From Acidobacteriaceae bacterium dw_441 (GTDB lineage Bacteria > Acidobacteriota > Terriglobia > Terriglobales > Acidobacteriaceae): a DNA stretch of 64,000 nucleotides. The position numbers were made by a program, and so were the translations under genes. The stretch covers positions 310,001 through 374,000 of the forward strand of contig JAAVVA010000001.1 of assembly GCA_018449715.1 (NCBI GenBank), in the 5' to 3' direction. Each line of letters starts with the position of its first letter. The first letter of the stretch is position 1. This document shows positions 27,557 to 35,376 of this stretch, one piece after another. Below the pieces are notes generated by a model, which worked only from the letters and a program-made list of their open reading frames with translations, searched no databases and was not told the DNA's origin.

Positions 27557-28450
27557 TTACTGGATGGTAGCGAGGTACTCGGCGAGCGAAGGGGAGTTCG
27601 GCATCCAGCCGAGGCGTCTTGCGTTGACGGAACGGATAAGGCTGTTGGAGGTCACACCGTATCTTCCCGCTTCACCGGCCTGACGGACAACATCCTCCAC
27701 GGTGAGAGAGATGGTTTTGCCCTCGAAGCCGAGGGTGTGGCTGAGGGCTTCGGCGATCTCGAAGAAGGAGGCGTCACCGTTTTCTGCGAAGAGAAGAGAC
27801 CCGCCGGGAGCTTTTTCAAGCGCGAGAAGGTAGAGGTCCACGAGGTCGTCGATGTGTACGTTGGAGTAGCGGTTGAGGCCTTTGCCGAAGTAGACGCCTG
27901 CTCCGAGCCGCTTTGCGAGGGCGATCAACTGCGGCAGTTGCTCGCTGTGAGGATTGAGGCCGCGGCCTGTTCCGTAGATCATGGGCGGGCAGATCACGAT
28001 GCCGCGGATTCCTTTTTCGATAGCAGCCTCGCGGACCAGGCGGTTGAGGGCGACGCGTGGACGACGGAAGGGAACGGGGTCGGAGTAGGTGTCCTCGGTG
28101 AAGTAGGTTGTGCCTGCGAATTCGCCTGCGGCGTTGTCGGCAACGATGCTGGAGCCGGTGGTGTGGATGAGCGTTTTGCCGGTGCGCTCGAGGGCGGCGA
28201 TCAGGGTGATAACGGAGGCAGGATGGTCGGCGCTGGCGGTGTGGATGACAGCGTCGGCGGCCTGGGCCGCCTTTGTCAAGATGTCGGAGTCGTCGAGGCT
28301 GCCGAGTACTGGTTGGATTCCGCACTGCTGCAGTAGCTGGGCTTTTTCGTCGGAGCGTGCCAGCCCGGTGACCTCGTGGCCTGCTGCAACGAGGCGTTCG
28401 GCGACGGAGCCGCCAATGTAGCCGGATGCTCCTGTGATGAAGATTTTCAC
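27557..28450 (-). CDS. NAD-dependent epimerase/dehydratase family protein
   Basis: A 297-residue extended SDR. The N-terminus KIFITGASGYIGGSVAERLV has the TGxxGxxG cofactor loop, and ARSDEK follows beta-2, suggesting NADP. The active-site lysine and tyrosine of classical epimerases are not obvious, and the protein resembles the YeeD/NmrA-type detoxifying reductases in layout. It is probably a reductase acting on small carbonyl compounds. It is the first gene of the minus-strand unit. Its ATG at 28450 faces the TetR gene across 111 bases holding two inverted repeats. Confidence 0.82.
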   Translation of the reverse strand: MKIFITGASGYIGGSVAERLVAAGHEVTGLARSDEKAQLLQQCGIQPVLGSLDDSDILTKAAQAADAVIHTASADHPASVITLIAALERTGKTLIHTTGSSIVADNAAGEFAGTTYFTEDTYSDPVPFRRPRVALNRLVREAAIEKGIRGIVICPPMIYGTGRGLNPHSEQLPQLIALAKRLGAGVYFGKGLNRYSNVHIDDLVDLYLLALEKAPGGSLLFAENGDASFFEIAEALSHTLGFEGKTISLTVEDVVRQAGEAGRYGVTSNSLIRSVNARRLGWMPNSPSLAEYLATIQ

Positions 28451-28480
28451 GTTTCTTCTCTGCGCGAAGAGTCGCGTTCT

Positions 28481-28558
28481 GTTGAAGGTGTACGTTGAAC
28501 ATCTTCAACATGAACACTGTACATTTTGATGGGAGCGGAGTCAAGGTGTACAGTGTTC
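28481..28558. promoter_or_regulatory. Probable TetR operators in the divergent region
   Basis: A perfect 12-bp inverted repeat, GAACACTGTACA (28512-28523) and TGTACAGTGTTC (28547-28558), flanks 23 bases and ends three bases before the repressor's ATG. Next to it GTTGAA-CATC-TTCAAC (28494-28509) is a second dyad, with another GTTGAAG at 28481. The spacing places both between the divergent starts, as expected for autoregulated TetR control. Confidence 0.6.
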
Positions 28559-28561
28559 TTT

Positions 28562-29128
28562 ATGGCGTATCCAGCAAAGACGGACCGGCAGGCGATTCTA
28601 TCGGCGGCGTTTGATCAGGTGAGCCGCGAGGGGATGCAGGGAATGTCGCTTCGCAGCGTGGCTTCGGCGCTGAATCTGGCTCCGAATGCGCTGTATCGAT
28701 ATTTTGCGGATCGCGCCACGCTGGAGTCGGCGGTGAATGCCGAGACGGTGCGCAGACTGCATGAGGCCATGAAGAAGGCTGTGGGGAAGAAAGAGCCTGT
28801 TGCGGCGATTCGGGCGCTCGCGCTGGCTTATCTGCGTTTCGCTCGGGAGAACAGGCACCTATATGAGTTGCTGATGTCGCCTTGCTCGCCGTGCGATGAG
28901 GATCTGCCGTCGCACCGGGAGCTGTGGGATTTTGTTCTTGAGCAGGTCGCGGCTGTTTCGGGGAAAGAGGTCGCACGCGAGGCGGCGGTCGCGTTATGGG
29001 CGCATCTGCATGGGATCGCGGCGTTTGAGGCCGCGCATGTATTTGGGGAACAGAAGCCGTCGCGAGGCTTTGATTTTGGGCTGGAGGCGTGGCTGAAAGC
29101 GGCTGAGGGGGCTCGCGGGAGAGGCTGA
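28562..29128 (+). CDS. TetR/AcrR family transcriptional regulator
   Basis: A 188-residue repressor. The N-terminal helix-turn-helix is typical (LSAAFDQVSREGMQGMSLRSVASALNLAPNALYRYFADRATL). The C-terminal ligand-binding half carries ALWAHLHGIAAFE, the 'WHG'-type pattern of TetR_C_33-like domains. It probably senses a small hydrophobic compound and represses the two divergent reductase genes and itself. The start at 28562 is chosen over 28526 because the operator repeat ends just before it. Translation may therefore start close to the transcript end. Confidence 0.88.
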   Translation: MAYPAKTDRQAILSAAFDQVSREGMQGMSLRSVASALNLAPNALYRYFADRATLESAVNAETVRRLHEAMKKAVGKKEPVAAIRALALAYLRFARENRHLYELLMSPCSPCDEDLPSHRELWDFVLEQVAAVSGKEVAREAAVALWAHLHGIAAFEAAHVFGEQKPSRGFDFGLEAWLKAAEGARGRG

Positions 29129-29143
29129 GAGCTTTGCGGGGCA

Positions 29144-29279
29144 TCCTGCAAAGTGAAGCAGATTCCTCCGCTTCGCTGCGGAATGACAAGTTCAAAAAAC
29201 GAAGCAGAATGACAAGTTCAAAAAGCGCAGCAGAATGACAAGTTCAAAAAGCGCAGCGGAAGGGCAATCTCAAAAACAG
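29144..29279. repeat. Dispersed repeat, copy 2, extended into a 26-bp tandem array
   Basis: 29144-29199 repeats the element at 1382-1437. From 29178 a 26-bp unit (GCAGAATGACAAGTTCAAAA plus GCGCA-like end) is tandemly repeated: 29178-29203, 29204-29229, 29230-29255 and a decayed fourth copy from 29256. There are no spacers, so it is not a CRISPR. It fills most of the 202-base gap between the TetR gene and the next gene. Confidence 0.8.
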
Positions 29280-29330
29280 GAATGATGGGAGGAGCCGTCT
29301 CGTGGAAAGAGCGAGACAGCTCCGGTGTCT

Positions 29331-30053
29331 CTAGCGTTTTGACGGGGCGAGGAGAAGGGTTCCGAAGTGCTCGGGGACATGGAAGCTTTTGCTCATCGAA
29401 GGTTGCCAGGAGAGGTAGAGACGGCCTTCCGTGGGGCCCTGGCAGCGGAAGAGATTGATGCGGAAGGTCTGATCGGCTGCGGCGGGGTGGTCGCTGAAGG
29501 AGGAGAAGGGAATGCGCATGGCTCCGTACCAGACCTTGTGGTCGCGGTCGATGCGGGCGCTGACCTCCATGTTGGAGTTCCACTTCCACGCGTCGTGATC
29601 GCCCTGCTTGTCTAGGTCGATGTTGAGATCGACCCACTCGCCCTGCGGGGAGAGCTCGAACTCCTTGTAGCGACGGATGTTCTGGAAGTCAGAGCCGATG
29701 AAGGCTTCGGCGACGTCCCAGTTCCAGAGGCGGTTGGTCTCGGCGTCGGTGACGGGCGAAGGCTTGAGGTTCAGCTGCTCGTAGGGGGAGATGTAGAGGA
29801 GGTAGAGGCTGTCGTGGGTCCAGCGGGCGCGGACCTCGGTGCGGTGCGTGGGCACGGGGTTGCCGAAGGTGTCGCCGGTGATGAAGACGGGCTGGGTTTG
29901 CTTCCAGAAGGAGGAGGAGGGATCGGTGGTGAGGTGGACGTCTTTGCGTGCCTCGGTGGCCGTGATGGTGGATGCGGGGGCGGGCGCAGACTGGGCGAAG
30001 GACGGCGCGGAGACGAGAGAGGCAAAGAGAAGAGTGAGGGGAACGCGCAGCAT
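29331..30053 (-). CDS. Exported protein with CBM9-like domain
   Basis: 240 residues. A signal peptide (MLRVPLTLLFASLVSAPSFAQ) fixes the start at 30053, though the frame opens at 30164. The mature part looks like a carbohydrate-binding module family 9-like beta sandwich: TDPSSSFWKQTQPVFI, VRARWTHDSLYLLY, WNWDVAEAFIGSDFQNIRRYKEFELSPQGEWVDLNID, and a closing RINLFRCQG. Proteins of this form are common as single-domain exported proteins in acidobacteria. The ligand is probably a glycan, but this is an inference from the fold alone. Confidence 0.8.
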   Translation of the reverse strand: MLRVPLTLLFASLVSAPSFAQSAPAPASTITATEARKDVHLTTDPSSSFWKQTQPVFITGDTFGNPVPTHRTEVRARWTHDSLYLLYISPYEQLNLKPSPVTDAETNRLWNWDVAEAFIGSDFQNIRRYKEFELSPQGEWVDLNIDLDKQGDHDAWKWNSNMEVSARIDRDHKVWYGAMRIPFSSFSDHPAAADQTFRINLFRCQGPTEGRLYLSWQPSMSKSFHVPEHFGTLLLAPSKR

Positions 30054-30142
30054 GAAGGGACGGGCCTCGATCTGGAGTCTTAGGGAGATAATCCCCGGTT
30101 CAGGATACCTCTGAGGGAGACTAGGTGAGTGAGACGGCTGAC

Positions 30143-30334
30143 CTAGTCGCGATACTGGATCCAAAGAAAGACGGGAGTGCCGATAGTTAGGAACCAGGCG
30201 AGAGGGCGCTCGAAGGGAAAGACGGAGGCGCGGCGCTGAAGAAGAGTGACGATGGCTCCGATCCAGATAGCTAGACAGGGAAGTGCTGTGAGGAGTACGA
30301 CGGTTCGGCGTCGCGGCCGATATTCCGGGGGCAT
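30143..30334 (-). CDS. Small membrane protein
   Basis: 63 residues with two hydrophobic segments (TVVLLTALPCLAIWIGAIVTLL and PLAWFLTIGTPVFLWI) and a positively charged start (PPEYRPRRR), so probably a two-helix inner-membrane protein with the N-terminus inside. The start is either ATG 30334 or TTG 30343. No clear ribosome site. Not recognised. It is codirectional with its neighbours. Confidence 0.4.
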   Translation of the reverse strand: MPPEYRPRRRTVVLLTALPCLAIWIGAIVTLLQRRASVFPFERPLAWFLTIGTPVFLWIQYRD

Positions 30335-30429
30335 GCTGGTCAATCTAGCAGGATGAAAAAGATTGTCTACGTCTCCAAGGTAGCGGGTGTGCCCTGACTG
30401 TTGGACGTTCGAGAGGTTACCTGTGTGCG

Positions 30430-31830
30430 CTAAGGGATATCGTTTCGCGCATTGTTGCTGTGATCGAGACGGAAGCGATAGGTGAGGGAGAAGAAGGCGA
30501 TTGTTCCGGGCGTGGCGTGGTTGTTGTCGGATAGGACTTCGCCGGGGAAGAGGTGGCCTACTCCAATGTTGGCAACGAGATATTCGTGATAGACGTACTT
30601 GGCCGAGGCATCGAAGCCTGTGCCGAGCGAAGTGGTTGCGAAGCCTGTAGCGGGAGATTTGATGACGGTTCCAGCCGAGCCGCTGTAGACGTTGTCTTTG
30701 GCCTGGGCCAGGTTCAGGAATTCGCCCTGCACGAGGAATGTGAGGTTCTTCGTAGGGCCGAGGTCGAGGTGAAGACGTTCCTGACGGATGTTCTGGTAGC
30801 CGAAGAGATCAAGCAGTCCGAAGGCGTTGTGGTTGGAGGGGTACTGCTGATCGTAGGTGCTGATGCGGGTGGGATTACGATGCGTGTTGCCGGTAGCGTA
30901 GTCGAACTCTGCGCCGATGCGCGGCTGCCAGGGAAGATGTTCGGCGGTGTAGTGGAGCTTGAAGAAGGTCTGGCCTGCATGGATGCTGTCGCTTGAGTAA
31001 CTGCCCCTCTGCAGGGAGCCGTTCCATTCGTAGCAGAGGTGATAAGGAAGGAGACCTTCGATCTCGGCTCCGAAGGTTGTTCTTACGGAGCTGCCGGTCT
31101 TTCCCTGTTGGCTGACGACGTCGTGCGCTGTGTGTACCAGCACGTAGGGAGATATACGTATCTTCGATTTGAAGGAAGAGATGGAGGCGTAAGCTCCGTG
31201 GAATGTGAGGCCTGCGCCGTGCCTGTCGAGCGAGGTGGGAGCGATGGCTACGACGGAGGTGCTGAAGAGGTCCAACTGATTTTTGTTGTTGCTGATGCGA
31301 AGATCGAAACCGTCCCAGGAACGGCTGTTGTTGGTCCAGTCGCTGACGCCGATGATGCGCTCGCTACCGAAACGCAGCTGCTGGCGTCCCGCAAAAAGAT
31401 GAATCTGGGTGTCGCCGGAGCCTGTGTGTAGATCGAGGTATCCCTGGCGAAGGTCGAAGGCGTCTCGCATGTTTGACGCGACGATGTGCGTGGGGAGGCC
31501 AAGCGCGTGCGTGTCCATGAACTGCAGATATCCCGTCAGAAAGCGGGTTGGGCGAAGCTCGGCGCTGCCCCATGCGCGTGTGAGTTCGTAGGTGCGATTG
31601 CCCTGGGTGTAGTTGAACGAGGTTTGGCCCTCGGTGCGTCCTCGCAGTTCGAAGTCAAGGGTGATCCAGTTGGGAAGGGGACGCCATACGAGAGGCTGTA
31701 CTTTTCCCTTCTTCTGCGGGTAATCGGAGTAGATAGTCTGCGAGGGGGAGTGGGTAGAAAAGGCTCCAAGCAATGCGATGAGGACGAAGATTCTGCTTCG
31801 TCGAGCATGAGGATTTGTCGTTCTTCGCAT
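30430..31830 (-). CDS. Alginate-export/porin family outer-membrane protein
   Basis: 466 residues. A signal peptide (RRSRIFVLIALLGAFSTHSPSQ) is followed by a region typical of the alginate_exp family: LDFELRGRTEGQTSFNYTQGNRTYELTRAWGSAEL, then long runs of alternating amphipathic strands ending FSLTYRFRL, as an outer-membrane barrel does. It probably forms a barrel channel for sugars or other small molecules. The frame opens at 32166, but M31830 gives the signal peptide. It is 40 bases downstream of the M19 dipeptidase gene on the same strand, so cotranscribed with it. Confidence 0.8.
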   Translation of the reverse strand: MRRTTNPHARRSRIFVLIALLGAFSTHSPSQTIYSDYPQKKGKVQPLVWRPLPNWITLDFELRGRTEGQTSFNYTQGNRTYELTRAWGSAELRPTRFLTGYLQFMDTHALGLPTHIVASNMRDAFDLRQGYLDLHTGSGDTQIHLFAGRQQLRFGSERIIGVSDWTNNSRSWDGFDLRISNNKNQLDLFSTSVVAIAPTSLDRHGAGLTFHGAYASISSFKSKIRISPYVLVHTAHDVVSQQGKTGSSVRTTFGAEIEGLLPYHLCYEWNGSLQRGSYSSDSIHAGQTFFKLHYTAEHLPWQPRIGAEFDYATGNTHRNPTRISTYDQQYPSNHNAFGLLDLFGYQNIRQERLHLDLGPTKNLTFLVQGEFLNLAQAKDNVYSGSAGTVIKSPATGFATTSLGTGFDASAKYVYHEYLVANIGVGHLFPGEVLSDNNHATPGTIAFFSLTYRFRLDHSNNARNDIP

Positions 31831-31870
31831 GGGAGTCGTTTTCTCTCTCCAGAGTGGTGCAGCCTGCACG

Positions 31871-33100
31871 TTACGAGGCAATCTGGCGGAAGACGCGCAG
31901 CAGGTTGCCGCCCCAGAACTTGCGGATGCGCTCTTCACTGTAGCCTCGCCGGAGCATGGCATCAGTGACCATCGGCAGATCGCGGACGTCGCGCATGCCG
32001 CGTGCGAGCGTGGGGCCTCCGTCGAAGTCGGTGCCGAGGCCGACGTGATCTTCTCCGACGATCTGGATGGCGCGATCGACGACAGCGACCCAGTCATCGA
32101 TGGCCATTGCGACGGAGTCGGGCACGGTGGCTCCGGGCATCGGGAACTGCGGGGCGACGAGGGCATCGACCTCGTAGAGGCTTTTGCCTTTGACGCGGTC
32201 AGGGATGCTGGTGGTGTCGAAAAATGTCTTGCCGCGCTGCGCGGTGAGCCACTGGTATTCGCGCAGGTAGTTGAACTCGCTGCCGATCTGGAAGCAGAAG
32301 ATGCCGCCTTTATCGACGAGCTTTTTCATCAGGTCGTCGGGCATGTTGCGCGGGATGTTGTTGATGTCGCGAAGACCGTGGTGCGTGGCGATGACGGGGT
32401 GGTCGCTGAGGTCGAGGACCTGCGAGATGGTGTTGTCGCCGGAGTGCGAGACGTTGATGACCATGTTGAGGCGGTTCATCTCGCGGATCAACTCGCGGCC
32501 GTGTGCGGAGAGGCCTTCGGAGCGCGGGGTGGAGCAGCAGGAGTCGGCGTAGTTCTGGTTCCAGTTGTGTGCGGAGAGCTGGGCAGAGCGCAGGCCCATG
32601 CCGTGGAGGTCGCGGAGGATACCGAGGTCGCCGTCGAGGTCGTAGCTGCCCTCGATGTCGAGGACGGCTGCGATCTTTCCCTTGGTGTGAATGCGATCGA
32701 TGTCAGCGGCGTTGAAGGCTGGCTCGACGAGGGTGCGGTTTTCTTGAAGCTGGCGAAGGGCATGGTCCATGCGGCGAAGAGCCTGGCGCGTCTCGAAGCG
32801 GCTAGGATAGTACTCCTCTGGGACGTAGATGGAGAGGAAGAAGGCGTCTTCGCCACCTTCGCGGGCGCGGGGAAGGTCCCACTGGCCGTTGTGGTGCAGG
32901 TCGCCCATGCTGCCGCCGTGGTAGAACTCGCGGTCGAGCGCGTGGACGTGCGCGTCGAAGACGAAGGCCCGCTTATGAAGCTCGCGTGCGCGAGAGGAGA
33001 TGCTGGGCGCGGGCAGATCGGCGGGAGTCTGCGCGAGGGCATGCTTCCAGCTAAGAGAGGCAATGGCGCTAGAGCTGAGGAACCGGCGGCGGGTCAGCAA
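31871..33100 (-). CDS. Tat-exported M19 membrane-dipeptidase family enzyme
   Basis: A 409-residue zinc hydrolase of the renal-dipeptidase family. It cleaves dipeptides, including those with a D-residue at the second position. The first metal motif reads FDAHVHAL. INVSHSG and ATHHGLRDI supply later ligands, and GLGTDFDGG is the closing loop. A Tat leader (LTRRRFLSSSAIASL) begins the protein. The preferred start is the TTG at 33100, where GGAG stands seven bases upstream. The frame open to 33280 adds no family sequence. It faces the SelA-like gene across a 262-base divergent region containing no gene. Confidence 0.85.
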   Translation of the reverse strand: MLTRRRFLSSSAIASLSWKHALAQTPADLPAPSISSRARELHKRAFVFDAHVHALDREFYHGGSMGDLHHNGQWDLPRAREGGEDAFFLSIYVPEEYYPSRFETRQALRRMDHALRQLQENRTLVEPAFNAADIDRIHTKGKIAAVLDIEGSYDLDGDLGILRDLHGMGLRSAQLSAHNWNQNYADSCCSTPRSEGLSAHGRELIREMNRLNMVINVSHSGDNTISQVLDLSDHPVIATHHGLRDINNIPRNMPDDLMKKLVDKGGIFCFQIGSEFNYLREYQWLTAQRGKTFFDTTSIPDRVKGKSLYEVDALVAPQFPMPGATVPDSVAMAIDDWVAVVDRAIQIVGEDHVGLGTDFDGGPTLARGMRDVRDLPMVTDAMLRRGYSEERIRKFWGGNLLRVFRQIAS

Positions 33101-33362
33101 AGATGTTTCTCCTGCGGTCTGAAGATTTATACAAGGGTAGTCCGAGCGCGCCGGTTTCGTGAACAAGACATTTGGCCTATATAAAAGCAGGTTGCGGTCG
33201 GTAAGATTCTGCCATCGCTTTTTCTGGACAAACGCCGACCGTCGAAGGATGGCTATGGATCCCAATACAGCACCTTCCAAGTGTCTGTGGCTTGCTGCTG
33301 TGGCGAATCAGCTCCGAAAGAGTCGCAATATTCTCGTACATGGTTAGGACAAGGAGAGGAAG

Positions 33363-35003
33363 ATGACAGGGATGAAGAACTGGTCGCGTCGTGATGTGTT
33401 GAAGGGGACGGGAATGTTGTCGGCTGCGGCGCTGGTGCCGGGGCTGGAGGCTTCGGCTGCTCCTGTAAAGAGCGGGAAGGTTGCGGCGGGAACGTTGAAA
33501 GCGGGCCAGATACTTGCGGCTCATGAGGTTCCGCATACGGAGGGAGATTTCTACGACAACCTGTTTACGAGGATCGGAGTTCGCCCTCTTATCAACTGTC
33601 GCGGCACGATCACGGCGATCAGCGGCTCGACCTCACTGCCTGAGGTGAAGCAAGCGATGTATAACGCTTCGCTGTACCACGTGCGCATGGACGAGATGAT
33701 GGAGGCGGTCGGCGCGGAGTTCGGCAAGCTGGCAGGAGCGGAGTGGGGAATCGCCACGACGGGAACCGCTGCCGCGACGTGTCTTGCAACTGTTGCGTGT
33801 ATCGCAGGAACGGATGTGGAGAAGTCGCAGGCATTGCCGTACACCAAGAAGAAGGACCAGGTGGTGATTCCGAAGACATCGCGGAATCCGTATGACATTG
33901 GTGCGCGCATGTGCGGAGTTGAGATGGTGGAGTTTTCTTCTCCTGAGGAACTGCGAGCGAAGATCAGTGATCGCACGGCAATGATGTACATCCTTGCGAA
34001 TCCTCGCTGGGATAATACGCCGATGAGCACGAAGAACCTTGCCGCGATTGCGAAGGAGCATGGCGTACCAGTGTTTGTGGATGCGGCGGCGACGGAGCTT
34101 GATTTACCGAATCCACATATTGAGGCGGGAGCAGACCTGGTGGCGTACTCGGGGGGCAAGTGCATGCGGGGGCCACAGTCGTCAGGATTGTTGATCGGCA
34201 AGAAGGATCTTTGCCAGGCTGCGTACTTTCAGGGCGCCCCGCACCATAACTATGGTCGCGCGATGAAGTGCAGCAAGGAAGAGACGATGGGGTTGTTGGC
34301 TGCGGTACGCGCATGGCGCAAACGCGACCATGAGGCCGAACAGAAGATGTGGCTGGGCTGGGTGCAGTCGATTGCGGATAGGATGCAGGGCCTGCCTTTG
34401 GTGAAGGCGACGGTGCTTCCGTCTGCGCCGATGGGTTCGATTGATCGGAGCCCCGGAGTGCGCATCAGCTGGGATGCAAATATGACCGGCATTACGGGAA
34501 CGGAGATGATGAAGTTGCTGGATGAGGGAACGCCGAGGATTGTGCTGGGTGGCACGGGCGTGCGTCCTGACCACATGGAGAGCGCGGTGACGATCTTCTG
34601 CTACATCATGACTCCTGCCGAGGTGAAGATTGTTGCGGATACGATCTATCAGCATCTGAAGAACCCACCGCATTTTGAGAATCCAGTGGTTCCGTCAGGT
34701 ACTCCTGCTGCGGTGGAAGGAAGCTGGGCGGTTACGGTGCATTATCTGCGTGGCACGGGCGAGCAGCAGTTTGTGCTGAAGCAGAGCGGCAACCAGATTA
34801 CGGGCGAGCACCACGGAGAGATCTACAACACGACGATTGCTGGAACGGTTCATGCAAATGAGATTGCGATGATGAGTACTCTTCCCGTTACGGGATATCC
34901 GTTGCCCTGCCGATTCAAGGGAATGGTTGATGGCAACCGCATGTCGGGTACCGTGAACATGGCGGAGTACGGCGAGGCAAAGTGGGAGGCGGTAAAGAGC
35001 TAG
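33363..35003 (+). CDS. Tat-exported SelA-like PLP enzyme with C-terminal extension
   Basis: 546 residues. A Tat leader (NWSRRDVLKGTGMLSAAALVPG) is followed by a fold-type-I PLP domain of the SelA / D-glucosaminate-6-phosphate ammonia-lyase (DgaE) kind: VRPLINCRGTITAISGS, VFVDAAATELDLPN, and the cofactor lysine (Lys266) in YSGGKCMRGPQSSG. The last ~100 residues (after PSGTPAAVEG) form a separate beta-rich domain not seen in SelA. The true role is likely a lyase or racemase on an amino-acid-like substrate. The start has AGGAGGAAG upstream. Divergence from an M19 dipeptidase suggests a shared peptide or D-amino-acid use. Confidence 0.82.
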   Translation: MTGMKNWSRRDVLKGTGMLSAAALVPGLEASAAPVKSGKVAAGTLKAGQILAAHEVPHTEGDFYDNLFTRIGVRPLINCRGTITAISGSTSLPEVKQAMYNASLYHVRMDEMMEAVGAEFGKLAGAEWGIATTGTAAATCLATVACIAGTDVEKSQALPYTKKKDQVVIPKTSRNPYDIGARMCGVEMVEFSSPEELRAKISDRTAMMYILANPRWDNTPMSTKNLAAIAKEHGVPVFVDAAATELDLPNPHIEAGADLVAYSGGKCMRGPQSSGLLIGKKDLCQAAYFQGAPHHNYGRAMKCSKEETMGLLAAVRAWRKRDHEAEQKMWLGWVQSIADRMQGLPLVKATVLPSAPMGSIDRSPGVRISWDANMTGITGTEMMKLLDEGTPRIVLGGTGVRPDHMESAVTIFCYIMTPAEVKIVADTIYQHLKNPPHFENPVVPSGTPAAVEGSWAVTVHYLRGTGEQQFVLKQSGNQITGEHHGEIYNTTIAGTVHANEIAMMSTLPVTGYPLPCRFKGMVDGNRMSGTVNMAEYGEAKWEAVKS

Positions 35004-35019
35004 GTCGCCAACTCTGGTG

Positions 35020-35050
35020 CCGCCATCTGCGTCTCTGGAGCAGATGGCGG
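35020..35050 (+). terminator. Hairpin after the SelA-like gene
   Basis: A perfect 11-bp stem, CCGCCATCTGC (35020-35030) and GCAGATGGCGG (35040-35050), 17 bases past the stop. There is no T tract directly after (GGGATCC follows; an eight-T run lies near 35082). Likely a transcript-end structure. Confidence 0.5.
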
Positions 35051-35175
35051 GGGATCCTCATTACGATTCGTTGAAACGCATTTTTTTTGTACCTATTAGT
35101 GGGCGCTGGTTGAGCTTGATTGTGCTCCCAGACGTTACATCGCGAGATAAAATCGCACTCATTCCTGCCAAATGT

Positions 35176-35217
35176 AAAGCGACGTAGTTTTGGACAACAA
35201 AGCGACATTCTGGACAA
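35176..35217 (+). promoter_or_regulatory. Direct repeat upstream of the kinase gene
   Basis: AAAGCGAC occurs at 35176-35183 and 35199-35206, each followed by TGGACAA (35191-35197 and 35211-35217). This composite repeat has a 20-23-base period, about two helical turns, and lies some 160 bases before the kinase start. This is a possible activator site. The rest of 35051-35376 is AT-richer than its surroundings and shows no gene and no clear promoter. Confidence 0.35.
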
Positions 35218-35376
35218 GGCTCCAGCGAAGCTGAAAGCTATCCTTGCGCTAATAAGACGCAGGCGAGTTGTGGGTTCATGACTGGGCGACGGTTCTATCC
35301 TATTGATGTATCAGGAGGACGCTCTCGTGAGAAAGGTATGCCTCGTCAGTGGCAAGTGCTCTGATTTTTGTGCGCC

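Noticed and set aside
29178..29279. Possible CRISPR array from evenly repeated 26-bp units
   Set aside because: The units are directly adjacent without spacers and no cas gene is present. It is a tandem extension of the dispersed repeat.
33195..33241. Inverted repeat CGGTCGG/CCGACCG as an operator of the dipeptidase/SelA-like region
   Set aside because: Arms are only 7 bp with a 33-base gap, a level expected by chance in GC-rich DNA.
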